Shown here: piece by piece, positions 24,880 through 34,986 of the stretch | How positions within the stretch are numbered: position 1 is the stretch's first letter | How the letters are laid out: each line of letters begins with the position of its first letter | Assembly: GCF_011762195.1 (NCBI RefSeq) | Contig: NZ_JAASQK010000003.1 | Location: 248,001 to 312,000, forward strand | Source of the DNA: Sphingomonas oligoaromativorans | GTDB lineage: Bacteria > Pseudomonadota > Alphaproteobacteria > Sphingomonadales > Sphingomonadaceae | Length of the DNA: 64,000 nt | Reading direction: 5' to 3' | Made by a program: the position numbers and the translations under genes | Notes under the pieces: generated by a model | The model's database searches: none | What the model saw: only the letters and a program-made list of their open reading frames with translations | What the model was told of the DNA's origin: nothing

Positions 24880-25992
24880 ATGAACGCCGATTTCCAGCTT
24901 GGGGCCGATCTTGCCGGCCGTCGCATCGTCGTGGCCATGTCCGGCGGCGTCGACAGTTCCGTCGTGGCCGCGCTCGCCGCGCGCAGCGGCGCCGAGACGA
25001 TCGGCATCACCCTCCAGCTCTACGACCATGGCGCCGCCGTCGGCCGCTCCGGGAGCTGCTGCGCCGGCCGCGACATCCGCGATGCGCGCGCCGTCGCCGA
25101 CACGCTCGGCATCGCGCATTATGTCTTCGACTATGAGAGCGCGTTCCGGGAGAGCGTGATTGACCGCTTCGCAGACGATTATATGGCGGGGCGCACCCCG
25201 ATTCCCTGCGTGCGCTGCAATCAGGGGGTGAAATTCACCGACCTGCTGCGCCTCGCCCGCGAGCTGGGGGCGGACTGCCTCGCCACCGGCCATTATGTCC
25301 GCCGCGTCGAGGGCGCGGCCGGGGCCGAACTCCACCGTGCCGCCGATCCGGCGCGCGACCAGAGCTATTTCCTCTTCGCCACCACGCAGGACCAGCTCGA
25401 CTACCTCCGCTTCCCCCTGGGCGGAATGCCCAAGCCCGCGGTGCGCGAGATCGCGGCCGGGATGGGCCTCGCCGTCGCCGCCAAGCCGGACAGTCAGGAC
25501 ATCTGCTTCGTGCCCGACGGGGATTATGCCGGCGTCGTCCGCAAGATCCGCCCCGAGGCCGAGGCGCCGGGCGCGATCGTCGATCTGGAGGGGCGCGAGC
25601 TGGGCCGGCATCGCGGCCTCATCCACTTCACCGTCGGCCAGCGCCGTGGGCTGGAGATCGGGGGCTCGCCCGAGCCGCTCTATGTGGTGAAGCTCGATGC
25701 CGAGCGGAACCGCGTGATCGTCGGCCCGCGCCGGGCGCTGGGGGTGAGCGCCGCGCGCCTCTCCGAGATCAACTGGCTGGGCGGGGATTTCTCAGGCCCG
25801 ATCACCGCCAAGGTGCGTTCGATGGCGAAGCCGGTGCCGGCGCGCTTCGAGGGCGACACCGTGACGTTCGACGCGCCCGAATATGGCGTCGCGCCGGGGC
25901 AGGCGGCGGTGCTCTATGCCGGCGACCGGGTGCTCGGCGGCGGCTGGATCGAGGAGACCACCCCGGCCGAGGCGGCGCTGGCCGCCGCCTGA
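24880..25992 (+). CDS. mnmA: tRNA 2-thiouridine(34) synthase MnmA
   Basis: ATP-dependent thiolase for s2U34 in the anticodons of Lys, Glu and Gln tRNAs; sulfur comes through an IscS relay. About 370 residues: the PP-loop [15 protein letters not shown] near residues 19-33, the catalytic cysteines in [12 protein letters not shown] and [13 protein letters not shown], and the C-terminal beta-barrel with [13 protein letters not shown]. The start could also be the ATG at 24865 (five residues longer). Convergent with RND pump 2, with 15 bases between stops. Confidence 0.95.
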   Translation: MNADFQLGADLAGRRIVVAMSGGVDSSVVAALAARSGAETIGITLQLYDHGAAVGRSGSCCAGRDIRDARAVADTLGIAHYVFDYESAFRESVIDRFADDYMAGRTPIPCVRCNQGVKFTDLLRLARELGADCLATGHYVRRVEGAAGAELHRAADPARDQSYFLFATTQDQLDYLRFPLGGMPKPAVREIAAGMGLAVAAKPDSQDICFVPDGDYAGVVRKIRPEAEAPGAIVDLEGRELGRHRGLIHFTVGQRRGLEIGGSPEPLYVVKLDAERNRVIVGPRRALGVSAARLSEINWLGGDFSGPITAKVRSMAKPVPARFEGDTVTFDAPEYGVAPGQAAVLYAGDRVLGGGWIEETTPAEAALAAA

Positions 25993-26007
25993 CCGGGGTC
26001 ATGGGGG

Positions 26008-29000
26008 TCAATCGATCGCGTGGGCCTTCTTGCCGCCGCGGGTGAAGAGCCAGCGGACGGCGACGAAGAACATCGGCACGAAGAAGATCGCGAGGCTGGT
26101 GGCCGTAATCATGCCGCCGACCACCGCCGTGCCGATCGCGACCCGGCTCTGCGCGCCGGCACCCGTTGCGATGGCGAGCGGGATCACGCCCGCCACGAAC
26201 GCCAGCGACGTCATCAGGATCGGGCGGAGACGCAGGCGAGCCGCTTCGAGCGCGGCTTCGAGCGGCGTCTTGCCGCGCTCCTCGGCGAATTCCGCGAACT
26301 CGACGATGAGGATCGCATTCTTGGCCGACAAGCCGATCGTGGTGAGTAGGCCGACCTGGAAATAGATGTCGTTGTCGAGCCCGCGCACCATCACCGCCAG
26401 CACCGCGCCGATCACGCCCAGCGGAATCACCAGCAGCACCGAGATCGGGATCGACCAGCTCTCATAGAGCGCGGCGAGGCAGAGGAAGATCACCAGCACC
26501 GACAGCGCATAGAGCGTCGGCGCCTGCCCCGTGGAGAGCCGCTCCTGATAGGAGAGGCCGGACCATGCGGTGCCGATGCCGGGAATCTGCTCGGCGAGCT
26601 TCTGGATCTCGTCCATCGCCGCGCCCGAGCTGTGGCCCGCCGCCGCCTGCCCCTGAATCTCGTAGGAGGAGACGCCGTTGAAGCGCTGCATCGTCGAGGG
26701 GGCCTTGGTCCAGCTATAGCTGGAGAAGGCCGAGAAAGGCGCCATCGTGCCGTTGGACGAACGAACGTGCCACGCCGCCAGATCCTCGGGCGTGCCGCGA
26801 TAGGGGGCGTCGCCCTGGATATAGACGCGCTTCACGCGGCCGCGATCGACGAAATCGTTGATGTAGGTGCCGCCGAACGCCGCCGAAAGCGTGGAGTTCA
26901 CGTCGCTCTGCGACAGGCCGAGCGCGCCGACCTTGGACTCGTCCACGTCGATATGGAGGTGGGGCGTATCCTCGAGGCTGCCGAGGCGGACCGCATCCAG
27001 CAGCGGATCGGCATTGGCCTCCGCGATCAGCTTGTCCTTGGCGGCGGCGAACTCCTGATCGGTGAGCCCGCCCTGGTTGAGGATCTCGAGCGTGAAGCCG
27101 TTGGTCTGGCCGAGGCCGCGGATGGCGGGCGGCAGCACGGTCAGCACGCGCGCGTCGCGCATCCCGCCGAGCGCCTTCTGCGCGCGCTGGGTGATGGCGT
27201 TGGCGCTGTTCGCGGGGCCTTTGCGATCGTCCCACGGCTTCAGGATCAGATAGGCCTGGCCGACATTGTCCCCCGAGCCCGAGAAGTTGCGGCCCGAATT
27301 GGCGAACATGTCCTGCACATCATGTTCCTGATGCAGGAAATATTTCTCCACCGCCTGGCTCACCGCCATGGTGCGATCCTGCGTGGCGCCGGCGGGCAGG
27401 AAATACTGGACGATCGCCTGGCCGATATCCTCGGTGGGCAGGAAGCCGGTGGGCAGCCGCACGAACAGGAACAGCAGCAGCGCCACCACGCCCACGAAGG
27501 CGATCATGAACCAGCGCGTCCGGTCGATCACATAGCCGACGCCAGCCTGATATTTCTTCACGCCCCGGTCGAAACGATCGTTGAACCAGGTGAAGAAGCG
27601 GGTCGTGGCGCGGTTGAACGCGTTGTCGCTCTTGTGCTCCTCATGCCTGGGCTTGAGCAGCGCGGCGGTGAGCGCCGGGGTCAGGATCAGCGCCACGATC
27701 ACCGACAGCACCATCGACGACACGATGGTGATCGAGAACTGGCGATAGATGATGCCCGTCGACCCGCCGAAGAAGGCCATCGGCAGGAACACCGCCGACA
27801 GCACCATGGCGATGCCGACCAGCGCGCCCGAAATCTCGCTCATCGACTTGATGGTGGCATCATGGGCGGAGAGGCGCTCCTCCTCCATGATGCGCTCGAC
27901 ATTCTCGACCACCACGATCGCGTCGTCGACGAGCAGGCCGATCGCCAGCACCATGCCGAACAGGGTGAGCGTGTTGATCGAATAGCCGAACAGCGCCAGC
28001 ACGCCGAACGTGCCGAGCAGCACCACCGGCACCGCGATCGCCGGGATCAGCGTCGCCCGCCAGCTCTGGAGGAAGACGAACATCACGATGACGACCAGCA
28101 CGATCGCCTCGAACAGCGTCTTCTCCACCTCGGCGATGGAGAGCTTGATGAAGTCCGTGCTGTCGCGTGGGTAGGAGATCTTGTAGCCGTCCGGGAAGAT
28201 GTTGGAGAGCTGCTGCACCCGCGCCTTCACCGCCTCCGCCGTCTTGAGCGCGTCGGCGCCGGGCGCCAGCGACACGGCGATCGCGGCGGCCGGATGGCCC
28301 GAGAAGCGCGAGATCGAGGTGTAGCTTTCCTGCCCAAGCTCCACCCGCGCCACGTCGCCGATGCGGACCACCGAGCCGTCGCTCTCGGTCTTGAGGATGA
28401 TGGCGCGGAACTGGTCGGGCGTGTTGAGGCGCGATTGCGCGGTGACGGTGGCGTTCAGTTCCTGCCCCTTCACCGAGGGCTGCGCACCGATCAGGCCGGC
28501 GCCGACCTGCACGTTCTGCGCCTGGATCGCGGCCGACACGTCCGCCGGCTGGAGCTGGTGCGCGTTGAGCTTGTAAGGGTCCATCCAGACGCGCATCGCA
28601 TATTGGGTGCCGAACGCGTCGACCTCGCCCACGCCGTCGACGCGGCTCAGCGGATCCTGGAGCTTGGAGACCATGAAGTCGGCCACGTCGGACGACTGGG
28701 TCATGTTCGAGCTGTCGTAGACGGCGACCAGCATCAGATAGTCGGGCTGGCGCTTCTCGACGGTCAGGCCCTGCTGCTGCACCTGCTGGGGCAGGCGGGG
28801 CAGCGCCTGCTGCACCTTGTTCTGCACCTGCACCTGGGCGATGTCCGGGTTGGTGCCGTTGTTGAAGGTGGCGGTGATCTGCACCGAGCCGGTGTCGCTC
28901 GACGTCGACTGGAAATAGAGCAGGCCGTCGAGGCCGGTGAGCTGCTGCTCGATCACCTGCGTGACCGAATCCTGAAGCACCTGCGCCGATGCGCCCGGAT

Positions 29001-29148
29001 AATTGGCCCGGATGCTCACCTGCGGCGGCGAGATGTCGGGATATTGTGCGATCGGCAGGTGCGTCACCGCGCCGATGCCGCACAGCATGATGACGATCGC
29101 GATGACCCACGCGAAGATGGGCCGCTCGATGAAATAGCGCGAGATCAT
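26008..29148 (-). CDS. RND efflux transporter permease (AcrB/HAE1) of pump 2
   Basis: 1046-residue proton-driven multidrug exporter of the hydrophobe/amphiphile family. It starts MISRYFIERPIFAWVIAIVI, has the HAE1 strand YPDISPPQVSIRANYPGASA, the TM4 aspartates in AIGLLVDDAIVVVENVERIM, and the TM10 lysine in TIGLSAKNAILIVEFAEF. The two porter-domain loops and length match AcrB/MexB closely. Its start overlaps the adaptor stop by four bases. No outer-membrane channel gene follows; mnmA is convergent downstream. Confidence 0.95.
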   Translation of the reverse strand: MISRYFIERPIFAWVIAIVIMLCGIGAVTHLPIAQYPDISPPQVSIRANYPGASAQVLQDSVTQVIEQQLTGLDGLLYFQSTSSDTGSVQITATFNNGTNPDIAQVQVQNKVQQALPRLPQQVQQQGLTVEKRQPDYLMLVAVYDSSNMTQSSDVADFMVSKLQDPLSRVDGVGEVDAFGTQYAMRVWMDPYKLNAHQLQPADVSAAIQAQNVQVGAGLIGAQPSVKGQELNATVTAQSRLNTPDQFRAIILKTESDGSVVRIGDVARVELGQESYTSISRFSGHPAAAIAVSLAPGADALKTAEAVKARVQQLSNIFPDGYKISYPRDSTDFIKLSIAEVEKTLFEAIVLVVIVMFVFLQSWRATLIPAIAVPVVLLGTFGVLALFGYSINTLTLFGMVLAIGLLVDDAIVVVENVERIMEEERLSAHDATIKSMSEISGALVGIAMVLSAVFLPMAFFGGSTGIIYRQFSITIVSSMVLSVIVALILTPALTAALLKPRHEEHKSDNAFNRATTRFFTWFNDRFDRGVKKYQAGVGYVIDRTRWFMIAFVGVVALLLFLFVRLPTGFLPTEDIGQAIVQYFLPAGATQDRTMAVSQAVEKYFLHQEHDVQDMFANSGRNFSGSGDNVGQAYLILKPWDDRKGPANSANAITQRAQKALGGMRDARVLTVLPPAIRGLGQTNGFTLEILNQGGLTDQEFAAAKDKLIAEANADPLLDAVRLGSLEDTPHLHIDVDESKVGALGLSQSDVNSTLSAAFGGTYINDFVDRGRVKRVYIQGDAPYRGTPEDLAAWHVRSSNGTMAPFSAFSSYSWTKAPSTMQRFNGVSSYEIQGQAAAGHSSGAAMDEIQKLAEQIPGIGTAWSGLSYQERLSTGQAPTLYALSVLVIFLCLAALYESWSIPISVLLVIPLGVIGAVLAVMVRGLDNDIYFQVGLLTTIGLSAKNAILIVEFAEFAEERGKTPLEAALEAARLRLRPILMTSLAFVAGVIPLAIATGAGAQSRVAIGTAVVGGMITATSLAIFFVPMFFVAVRWLFTRGGKKAHAID

Positions 29149-30353
29149 CGGGCGACGCCCGACCGGCCATCCTTGCCCTTGCCCGCGGCGGGCGTGGGGT
29201 CGATCGCGGCGGCCTCGGCCTGGGAGCCGGTGGAGAGGACGGCGTGGACGGCCTGACCCGGACGCGCCTTGCCGCTGCCTTCGATCACCACCCGGTCGCC
29301 GGGGGCAATGCCCTGCGTCACGATCCAGCGATTCCGGTGCAGGCCCTCATCGGTGACCAGCTTCTTCACGATCTTGTCGTCAGGCCCGACCACCAGCACG
29401 GAAGCCGCGCCACGCGGATCATGGACGACCGCCGCCTCGGGCAGCAGGAAGGCATCCTTGCGCAGCGCCTGGCTCACCACAGCGCGGACATACATGCCCG
29501 GCAGCAGCAGGCCCTGGCGGTTGGGGAAGCGCGCGCGCAGCGTCACGGCGCCGGTGGCGATGTCGACATTCACTTCGGAAAATTCGAGCTTGCCGGTCTC
29601 TGGATAGTCGCTGCCATCCTCCAGCTTGAGGCGGACGGCGGCCTCGTTGGGCAGCGCGCCGCCGGCCGCGATCGCCTTGCGGAGCTGGAGCAGCTCGGTC
29701 GAGCTTTGCTGGATATCGACATAGATCGGGTCGAGCGTGGTGATGGTGGCGAGCGCGGTCGTCTGCCCCGCCGTCACCAGCGCGCCGGGGGTCACCGACG
29801 AACGGCTGATCCGGCCCGAGATCGGCGCCAGCACGCTGGTGTAGCGCAGGTTGATCCGCGCGGTGTCGAGCGCGGCCTTCTGCTGCTGGATCGCGGCCTC
29901 GGCCTGGCCCGCGGCGGCGCGGGCGTCGGCGGCGTCCTGCCTGGCCACCGCGTTGATCTTTTCCAGATCGCTGTAACGCTCGGCCTTGAGACGGGCGGCC
30001 ACCGCATTGGCCTCGGCGGAGGCGAGCTGGCCCTGCGCCTGCCCCACGGCGGCGCGATAGAGCGCGGGATCGATCAAATAAAGCGGCTGCCCCTCGCGGA
30101 CGAGGCTGCCCTCGGTGAAGAGCCGCTTGAGCACCACGCCGGATACCTGCGGGCGCACGTCCGAGATCAGATAGGCGTCGGTGCGGCCGGGAAGCTCCGT
30201 GTCGATCGCGACGGTCTCCGGCCGGGCGACGACCACGCCGACGGTCGGCGTGGGCTTGGGCGGTTGCTTCCTGTCGCCCCCGCAGGCCGCCAGCGTGAGC
30301 AGCGTCGAGAGCGCGAGAATCCGGGTCGAGCGGGGTGAGGCTGGGCCGATCAT
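29145..30353 (-). CDS. RND efflux periplasmic adaptor (lipoprotein, AcrA-like) of pump 2
   Basis: 402-residue membrane fusion protein. The N-terminus has a signal sequence ending in the lipobox LTLAACGG, so Cys at about residue 24 is likely lipidated and anchored in the inner membrane. AcrA-type features follow: PGRTDAYLISDVRPQVSGVV, the coiled-coil hairpin (about 95-165), and LRYTSVLAPISGRISRSSVTP. Coupled to the permease by an ATGA-type overlap. The promoter region holds a small dyad (30379-30394). Confidence 0.94.
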   Translation of the reverse strand: MIGPASPRSTRILALSTLLTLAACGGDRKQPPKPTPTVGVVVARPETVAIDTELPGRTDAYLISDVRPQVSGVVLKRLFTEGSLVREGQPLYLIDPALYRAAVGQAQGQLASAEANAVAARLKAERYSDLEKINAVARQDAADARAAAGQAEAAIQQQKAALDTARINLRYTSVLAPISGRISRSSVTPGALVTAGQTTALATITTLDPIYVDIQQSSTELLQLRKAIAAGGALPNEAAVRLKLEDGSDYPETGKLEFSEVNVDIATGAVTLRARFPNRQGLLLPGMYVRAVVSQALRKDAFLLPEAAVVHDPRGAASVLVVGPDDKIVKKLVTDEGLHRNRWIVTQGIAPGDRVVIEGSGKARPGQAVHAVLSTGSQAEAAAIDPTPAAGKGKDGRSGVAR

Positions 30354-30378
30354 GAGCGGCGCGCATCATATGCGCGTG

Positions 30379-30394
30379 TTACATGCGAATGTCA
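30379..30394. promoter_or_regulatory. AcrR-like half-palindrome upstream of RND pump 2
   Basis: TTACAT-gcga-ATGTCA: arms match at five of six positions, 26 bases upstream of the adaptor start. The ACAT...ATGT core resembles TetR/AcrR family operators. No regulator gene is adjacent. Confidence 0.35.
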
Positions 30395-30417
30395 GGGGCG
30401 AAATGCGGCCCGGTCGC

Positions 30418-30456
30418 ACAAAAGAAAGGGGCGGCCGGCGCATGGCCGGCCGCCCC
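30418..30456 (-). terminator. Rho-independent terminator of the TonB-dependent receptor gene
   Basis: Read on the minus strand, GGGGCGGCCGGCC is paired with GCCGGCCGCCCC around a short loop (30428-30456) and followed by TTTCTTTT (30418-30427 side). It lies 24 bases after the receptor stop. Confidence 0.85.
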
Positions 30457-30479
30457 CGAAGCGACGCTTCCGATCGAGA

Positions 30480-32990
30480 TCAGAAGCCGAAGTTGATCGT
30501 GCCCGAGATGGTACGCGGCGAACCGATGTACGCGAACGGGATCGAGGTGTTCGACGTGTTGGAGCTGAAGCCGCCAACATAGAGCTTGTCGAACAGGTTG
30601 GTGATGCTGAGCTGCACCCAGGTGCGGTCGTTCAGGCCGAGGCCCTCGAGCGAGTAGCGCGCGTCGAGATCGACCAGCGTGTAGGCCGGAGCCTTCGCGC
30701 CATAGACCTGCACGCCGTTCGCGAACACCGGCAGGTTCTGGTCGTTGACGTAGCGCGGGCCGGTGCGCTTGATCTGCGCGCCCAGCTCGAGCGGGCCGAA
30801 ATTGCCCTGCGCGCGGCCACCGACGGTGTAGGTCGGCGAGTCCGATTCGCGCTTGCCGGCGGTCAGGAACACGCTGGTCGCGCCCGACGCCACATTGTCG
30901 AGGATCTTCGACTTCAGATACGAACCGAAGCCATACAGGGTGACCTGCGGGATCGGTTGGTACGACACCGAGCCGTCGACGCCATATTTATGCACGGTGC
31001 CGAGGTTGCGGTAGATCGTGATGTTCTGATCGGGGTCGTAGGACGAGGCCAGGCGGTTCTGGTAGAAGGTGTACCAGCCCGACAGCTCGGCCTGCACCTT
31101 GCTCGACTTGTAGCGCACGCCCGCGTTCAGATTGTCGGTCGTCTCCGGCTTGGGCTTGGAGATCGGGTTCGACAGCGGATAGGCGAAGGCGTTGTACAGG
31201 TTGTCCGTGCCCGGAACCTGGAGGCCCTTGTCGTAGCTGGCGAACAGGCTGAACTTCGGCAGGAAGTTGTAGACCAGCCCGGCGCTCGGCAGCACCTTGC
31301 TGTAGTTGATGACGCGATGCTGCGGGCCGACGAAGGTCGGGTTCGCGGCGAGGAAGGCCTGCTGATCGGCGGCGTCGGGGATGCAGTCGACGAAGCCGCT
31401 GCCGCCCGCTTCGCTGACGCAGTAGTTGGTGAGATCGCGCTTGAAGAACGGCGCGCGGACACCGGCGTTGATGGTCAGCTTGCTGTCGAAGAAGGTGCCG
31501 CGATACTCGCCCGACACCTGGTTCAGGATGGCGTAGGAGAGGCGGTTGCGCTTCTCCATCTTGTTGCCGTCGGCGTCGAGGATCGGGTTCTCGATCGGGT
31601 AGAGGTTCACGGCATGGCCGTCCGCCTTCAGATAGCCGACCTCGCCGGTCTGGCGATGGCGGCCATGATCGAAGGTGTAGGAGACGCGGACGGTCTGGGT
31701 GCTGTTGATGTCGTAGCGCAGCGAGGTGAGGATCACCCAGCGATGCGTCTCGGTGTGGCTCGGCGCATACAGCTCGACCGAGTCGAGCGTGTCGCCGTCG
31801 CCGTTCAGGTCGACGCCGCCGAAATAGGGCTTGCCGCCGATATAGCCGGTGATGCCGCCCGCGGGGAGGCCCGCCTTGGTGTAGGTGCCCTCGAAGCCGG
31901 TGACGGCGCTGTTGCCGCCGTTGGCCTTGACGATCTGATAGCTCGGATCGAACGTCAGGACGAGGCCGTCGGCCAGCGTGAAGCGCGAGTTCACGCGGAT
32001 GTTGCCGGTGTGCGACGGGTTGAAGCTGTAATCGTAGAGCGAGCCGCAGGGCACGGCGGCCGGCTTGTCGACCTGCCCGGCGACGGCGGGCGCCGCCGTG
32101 CAGTGGCCGAGATCATATTCGCGCTCGCTCTTGGTGAGCGGGAAGCGGCCGGTCGTGCTCGACGGGCCGACCGAACGGCCGGCGGTGTCGAGACGCAGCG
32201 GGATCGACGAGAAGTTGCCGTTGCGGCCGACGTTATAGTTGCCGGCGACCGAGACGAAGTCGCCATTATCGCCGATCGGCTGATAGATCTTGGCGTTGTA
32301 CTGATATTTCTCGGTCTGGTTGGCATGGTTGAACGGGTTGGTGTTCGACGCCGTGCTGGCCGAAAGGAAGGCGCGCGTGCCGAACGGCGTGAAGGTGCCG
32401 GTGTCGACCACGCCGAACATGTGGAGATAGTTATACTCACCGAACGAGCCCGCCAGACGGACGTGGAAGTCCTCGGTGGGGTTGCGGATGGTGTAGTTGA
32501 CGGTCGAGCCGGTGGCCGACGCGGTCGGGCTGTCGATGTCCGTCGAGCCGAGGCTGACGTTGACCTGATCGATCAGTTCCGAATCGAGCTGCTGCTGCGA
32601 GTAGATGGCATAGTTGCCGGTGTCGTTCAGCGGGATGCCGTCGAACGTCTGCGAAATACGGCTCGAGTCGAAGCCGTGGATGTTCAGCGTACCGCCCGAG
32701 TTGCCATAGGGGTCGTTGTTCTGGAAGCTGACGCCCGGAATCATGTTGATGATGTCGTCGATCGACTGGCCGGGGCGCTGATTCTTGATGAAGTCAGAAT
32801 TCAGCACATAACGGGCCTTGGGCGTATCGGGCAGCGACACGCCTTCGAGCGGCTTGATGCGCGAACCGGTGACGAGGATCTGCGGCTGGTCGAAATCCTG
32901 CGAGCCGGTCGACTGCGCGAAAGCCGGCGTGATCGCCGCCAACGCGAGAAGCGACACGGATGCGCGTGCGCTAAGCTTCACGATATTCAC
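30480..32990 (-). CDS. TonB-dependent receptor, probably for a sugar
   Basis: Outer-membrane gated barrel that imports a ligand with energy from TonB-ExbBD. 836 residues: signal peptide (SVSLLALAAITPAFAQ), a plug domain (ILVTGSRIKPLEGVS, DDIINMIPGVSF, NIHGFDSSRISQTFDGIP), a 22-strand barrel and the C-terminal aromatic end RTISGTINFGF. The GTG at 32990 is chosen because GGGGA precedes it and the signal peptide then starts at once; an ATG at 33101 would add 37 non-signal residues. A periplasmic trehalase gene lies 176 bases upstream on the same strand, so trehalose or a related glycan is a plausible ligand (inference). Confidence 0.92.
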   Translation of the reverse strand: MNIVKLSARASVSLLALAAITPAFAQSTGSQDFDQPQILVTGSRIKPLEGVSLPDTPKARYVLNSDFIKNQRPGQSIDDIINMIPGVSFQNNDPYGNSGGTLNIHGFDSSRISQTFDGIPLNDTGNYAIYSQQQLDSELIDQVNVSLGSTDIDSPTASATGSTVNYTIRNPTEDFHVRLAGSFGEYNYLHMFGVVDTGTFTPFGTRAFLSASTASNTNPFNHANQTEKYQYNAKIYQPIGDNGDFVSVAGNYNVGRNGNFSSIPLRLDTAGRSVGPSSTTGRFPLTKSEREYDLGHCTAAPAVAGQVDKPAAVPCGSLYDYSFNPSHTGNIRVNSRFTLADGLVLTFDPSYQIVKANGGNSAVTGFEGTYTKAGLPAGGITGYIGGKPYFGGVDLNGDGDTLDSVELYAPSHTETHRWVILTSLRYDINSTQTVRVSYTFDHGRHRQTGEVGYLKADGHAVNLYPIENPILDADGNKMEKRNRLSYAILNQVSGEYRGTFFDSKLTINAGVRAPFFKRDLTNYCVSEAGGSGFVDCIPDAADQQAFLAANPTFVGPQHRVINYSKVLPSAGLVYNFLPKFSLFASYDKGLQVPGTDNLYNAFAYPLSNPISKPKPETTDNLNAGVRYKSSKVQAELSGWYTFYQNRLASSYDPDQNITIYRNLGTVHKYGVDGSVSYQPIPQVTLYGFGSYLKSKILDNVASGATSVFLTAGKRESDSPTYTVGGRAQGNFGPLELGAQIKRTGPRYVNDQNLPVFANGVQVYGAKAPAYTLVDLDARYSLEGLGLNDRTWVQLSITNLFDKLYVGGFSSNTSNTSIPFAYIGSPRTISGTINFGF

Positions 32991-33166
32991 TTTGGAATTC
33001 CCCTGTTGTGTAGACCCTGACGAAGAGTATTTCGCGCTGCTAGCGGGGCGACTAGCGTTGGCAAATGTCAGATTTGCGACGGCGGTCGACTTATGTCGCA
33101 CTGCATCATTTTAGGGGGAGGGTGTGGCTCTGGGGGCACAGTTCTCAGGCAAGTGCTTCGAATTCC

Positions 33167-34840
33167 TCAATTTCCGTTGGGAATTGCGTAATCGGCCGCC
33201 AACGCGCGGGTGACGCCGTTGGTCCAGCCGAAGCCGTCCTGGAGCGGATATTCGCCGCCGCCGCCGCCGCGGCGATTTTCGACGTCATATTTCTCGACGA
33301 GCTTGCCGGAGGCGCGATAGCGGCTCGCCACCGTGCCCAGCCAGCGCTCCGCGATGGTCTTCGCCAGCGCCTGCTCGCCGTTGCGGCGCAGCCCCTCGAC
33401 CGCCACCCACTGGAGCGGCGCCCAGCCGTTCGGGATATCCCATTGCTGGCCGCTGGCGATGGTGGTGGTGCGCAGGCCGCCGGGCGCGAGGAGCTGTCGG
33501 CGGACCGTCTGCGCCACGGCGTGCGCCTGATCGGGGCGCGCGGCGCCCACGAACAGCGGGAAGAGCGTCGCCGCCGTCACCCGGCTGGTCGGCTTGCCGG
33601 TGCGCCATTCGAGATCGGCGAAGCGGCCTTCGCGGCTTGCCCAGAAATCCGTGCGCAGCGCGTTGGCGCGGGCATTGGCGCGCGCCGTATATTCGCGCGC
33701 GCAGGCCTGATCGACGGCGCGGGCGCAGGCGATCGCGATCATCCGCTCCATGCCGTACATCAGGCTGTTGAGGTCCACCGGCGCGATCTCGGTGGTGCGG
33801 ATGGTGCGCAGATCCTGCGGATCGGTGAGCCAGCGGGACGAGAAGTCCCACCCGCTCTCCGCCGCCGAGCGCAGGTCGCGATAGAGATTGCCCGGCACCC
33901 GGCGCGATCCGGCGGCGGTGGCGACATCCTCCGCATAGCTTTCCTCGCGCGGGGTGGCGCGCGCGTCGCGATAGCGGTTGACGAGATCGCCGTTGGGCAG
34001 GCGGGCGACGTGGAACCGCGCCTGGCCGGGGGCGAGCCCGTCCTCGCCGCGCATCCAGAAGGCATGTTCGCGGCGCAGCGCCGCCAGCCGCCGCCGGAAG
34101 GTGGCGACGTCGTGCGCGGGCGACAGGCCGAGCATCAGATAATAGACCGGCGGCTGCGACCGGCTGAGATAATAGGTCCGCGTGCCGTTCGGGATATGGC
34201 CGTAGCGTTCGATCAACGTGGTGAAGTCGTCGATCATGCCCTCCACCAGATCGGTGCGCTGGTCGCGGACCAGCCCGAGCATGGTGAAGTAGCTGTCCCA
34301 GTAATAGATTTCGCGGAAGCGGCCGCCCGGCACGACATAGGGGCTGGTGAGCGCCAGCGCGGAGCTTCCCGGCGGCACCGCGCCGGGCTGGCGGGTGAGC
34401 ACCGGCCACAGCGCGGCGATGTGCGCGAGCAGCGGCGTGTTCGCGGCGCCTGCCTGGGGCGGCGGCGCCGAGGGGGCGGAAGGCACGGTGAAGTTGGCGA
34501 GCACGAAACGCCGCAGCGCGGCCCCGCCCTTCAGGTGCGCGGCCTTGTAATCCGCGAGAATCTGGCCGGGATCGCGATTGGGAATGGCGTCCGCGAACGT
34601 CTTGCCGTCGGGGAAGATCCTGGCGATCTGCACGTCGCGGAACAGCGGGCCGTAGATGTCGGCCGGGGTCGCGACGACCGGGCCGCTCACCGTCGAGAAA
34701 TTGAGGGCGTCCGGCAGGCGGCGCGGCGCGGGGGCCGGGGCGGCGGCGGCCGCGCCGGCAAGCCCGATCAGGGCGACACGGGACAGGATGGGCGCCAGAC
34801 GCGACCAGGAGAGGCGATCGGCGGAGATTCGAAACGACAT
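33167..34840 (-). CDS. treA: periplasmic alpha,alpha-trehalase (GH37)
   Basis: Hydrolyses trehalose to two glucoses. 557 residues with a signal peptide (about residues 1-35, ending AAAAAPAPAP), and both GH37 signatures: PGGRFREIYYWDSYF near 168-182 and QWDIPNGWAPLQW near 463. The glycine-rich loop NRRGGGGGEYPLQDGFGWTNG near the end is also typical. Catalytic Asp and Glu cannot be assigned by eye beyond these motifs. It precedes the TonB-dependent receptor gene and may be cotranscribed with it. Confidence 0.95.
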   Translation of the reverse strand: MSFRISADRLSWSRLAPILSRVALIGLAGAAAAAPAPAPRRLPDALNFSTVSGPVVATPADIYGPLFRDVQIARIFPDGKTFADAIPNRDPGQILADYKAAHLKGGAALRRFVLANFTVPSAPSAPPPQAGAANTPLLAHIAALWPVLTRQPGAVPPGSSALALTSPYVVPGGRFREIYYWDSYFTMLGLVRDQRTDLVEGMIDDFTTLIERYGHIPNGTRTYYLSRSQPPVYYLMLGLSPAHDVATFRRRLAALRREHAFWMRGEDGLAPGQARFHVARLPNGDLVNRYRDARATPREESYAEDVATAAGSRRVPGNLYRDLRSAAESGWDFSSRWLTDPQDLRTIRTTEIAPVDLNSLMYGMERMIAIACARAVDQACAREYTARANARANALRTDFWASREGRFADLEWRTGKPTSRVTAATLFPLFVGAARPDQAHAVAQTVRRQLLAPGGLRTTTIASGQQWDIPNGWAPLQWVAVEGLRRNGEQALAKTIAERWLGTVASRYRASGKLVEKYDVENRRGGGGGEYPLQDGFGWTNGVTRALAADYAIPNGN

Positions 34841-34986
34841 GGAACTGATCCTGCCGTCCCGCGCGCCGCTTGGCGAGTCCCTGTGCGGGATCGGAGCCCC
34901 GTCTCCCGCGTTAGACTGATGGCTAGATCGCCTCCGCTGGGGCGGTGCATTAAAGCTCGTGTCCTGAGTGGGTTAGAAGATTTGCC

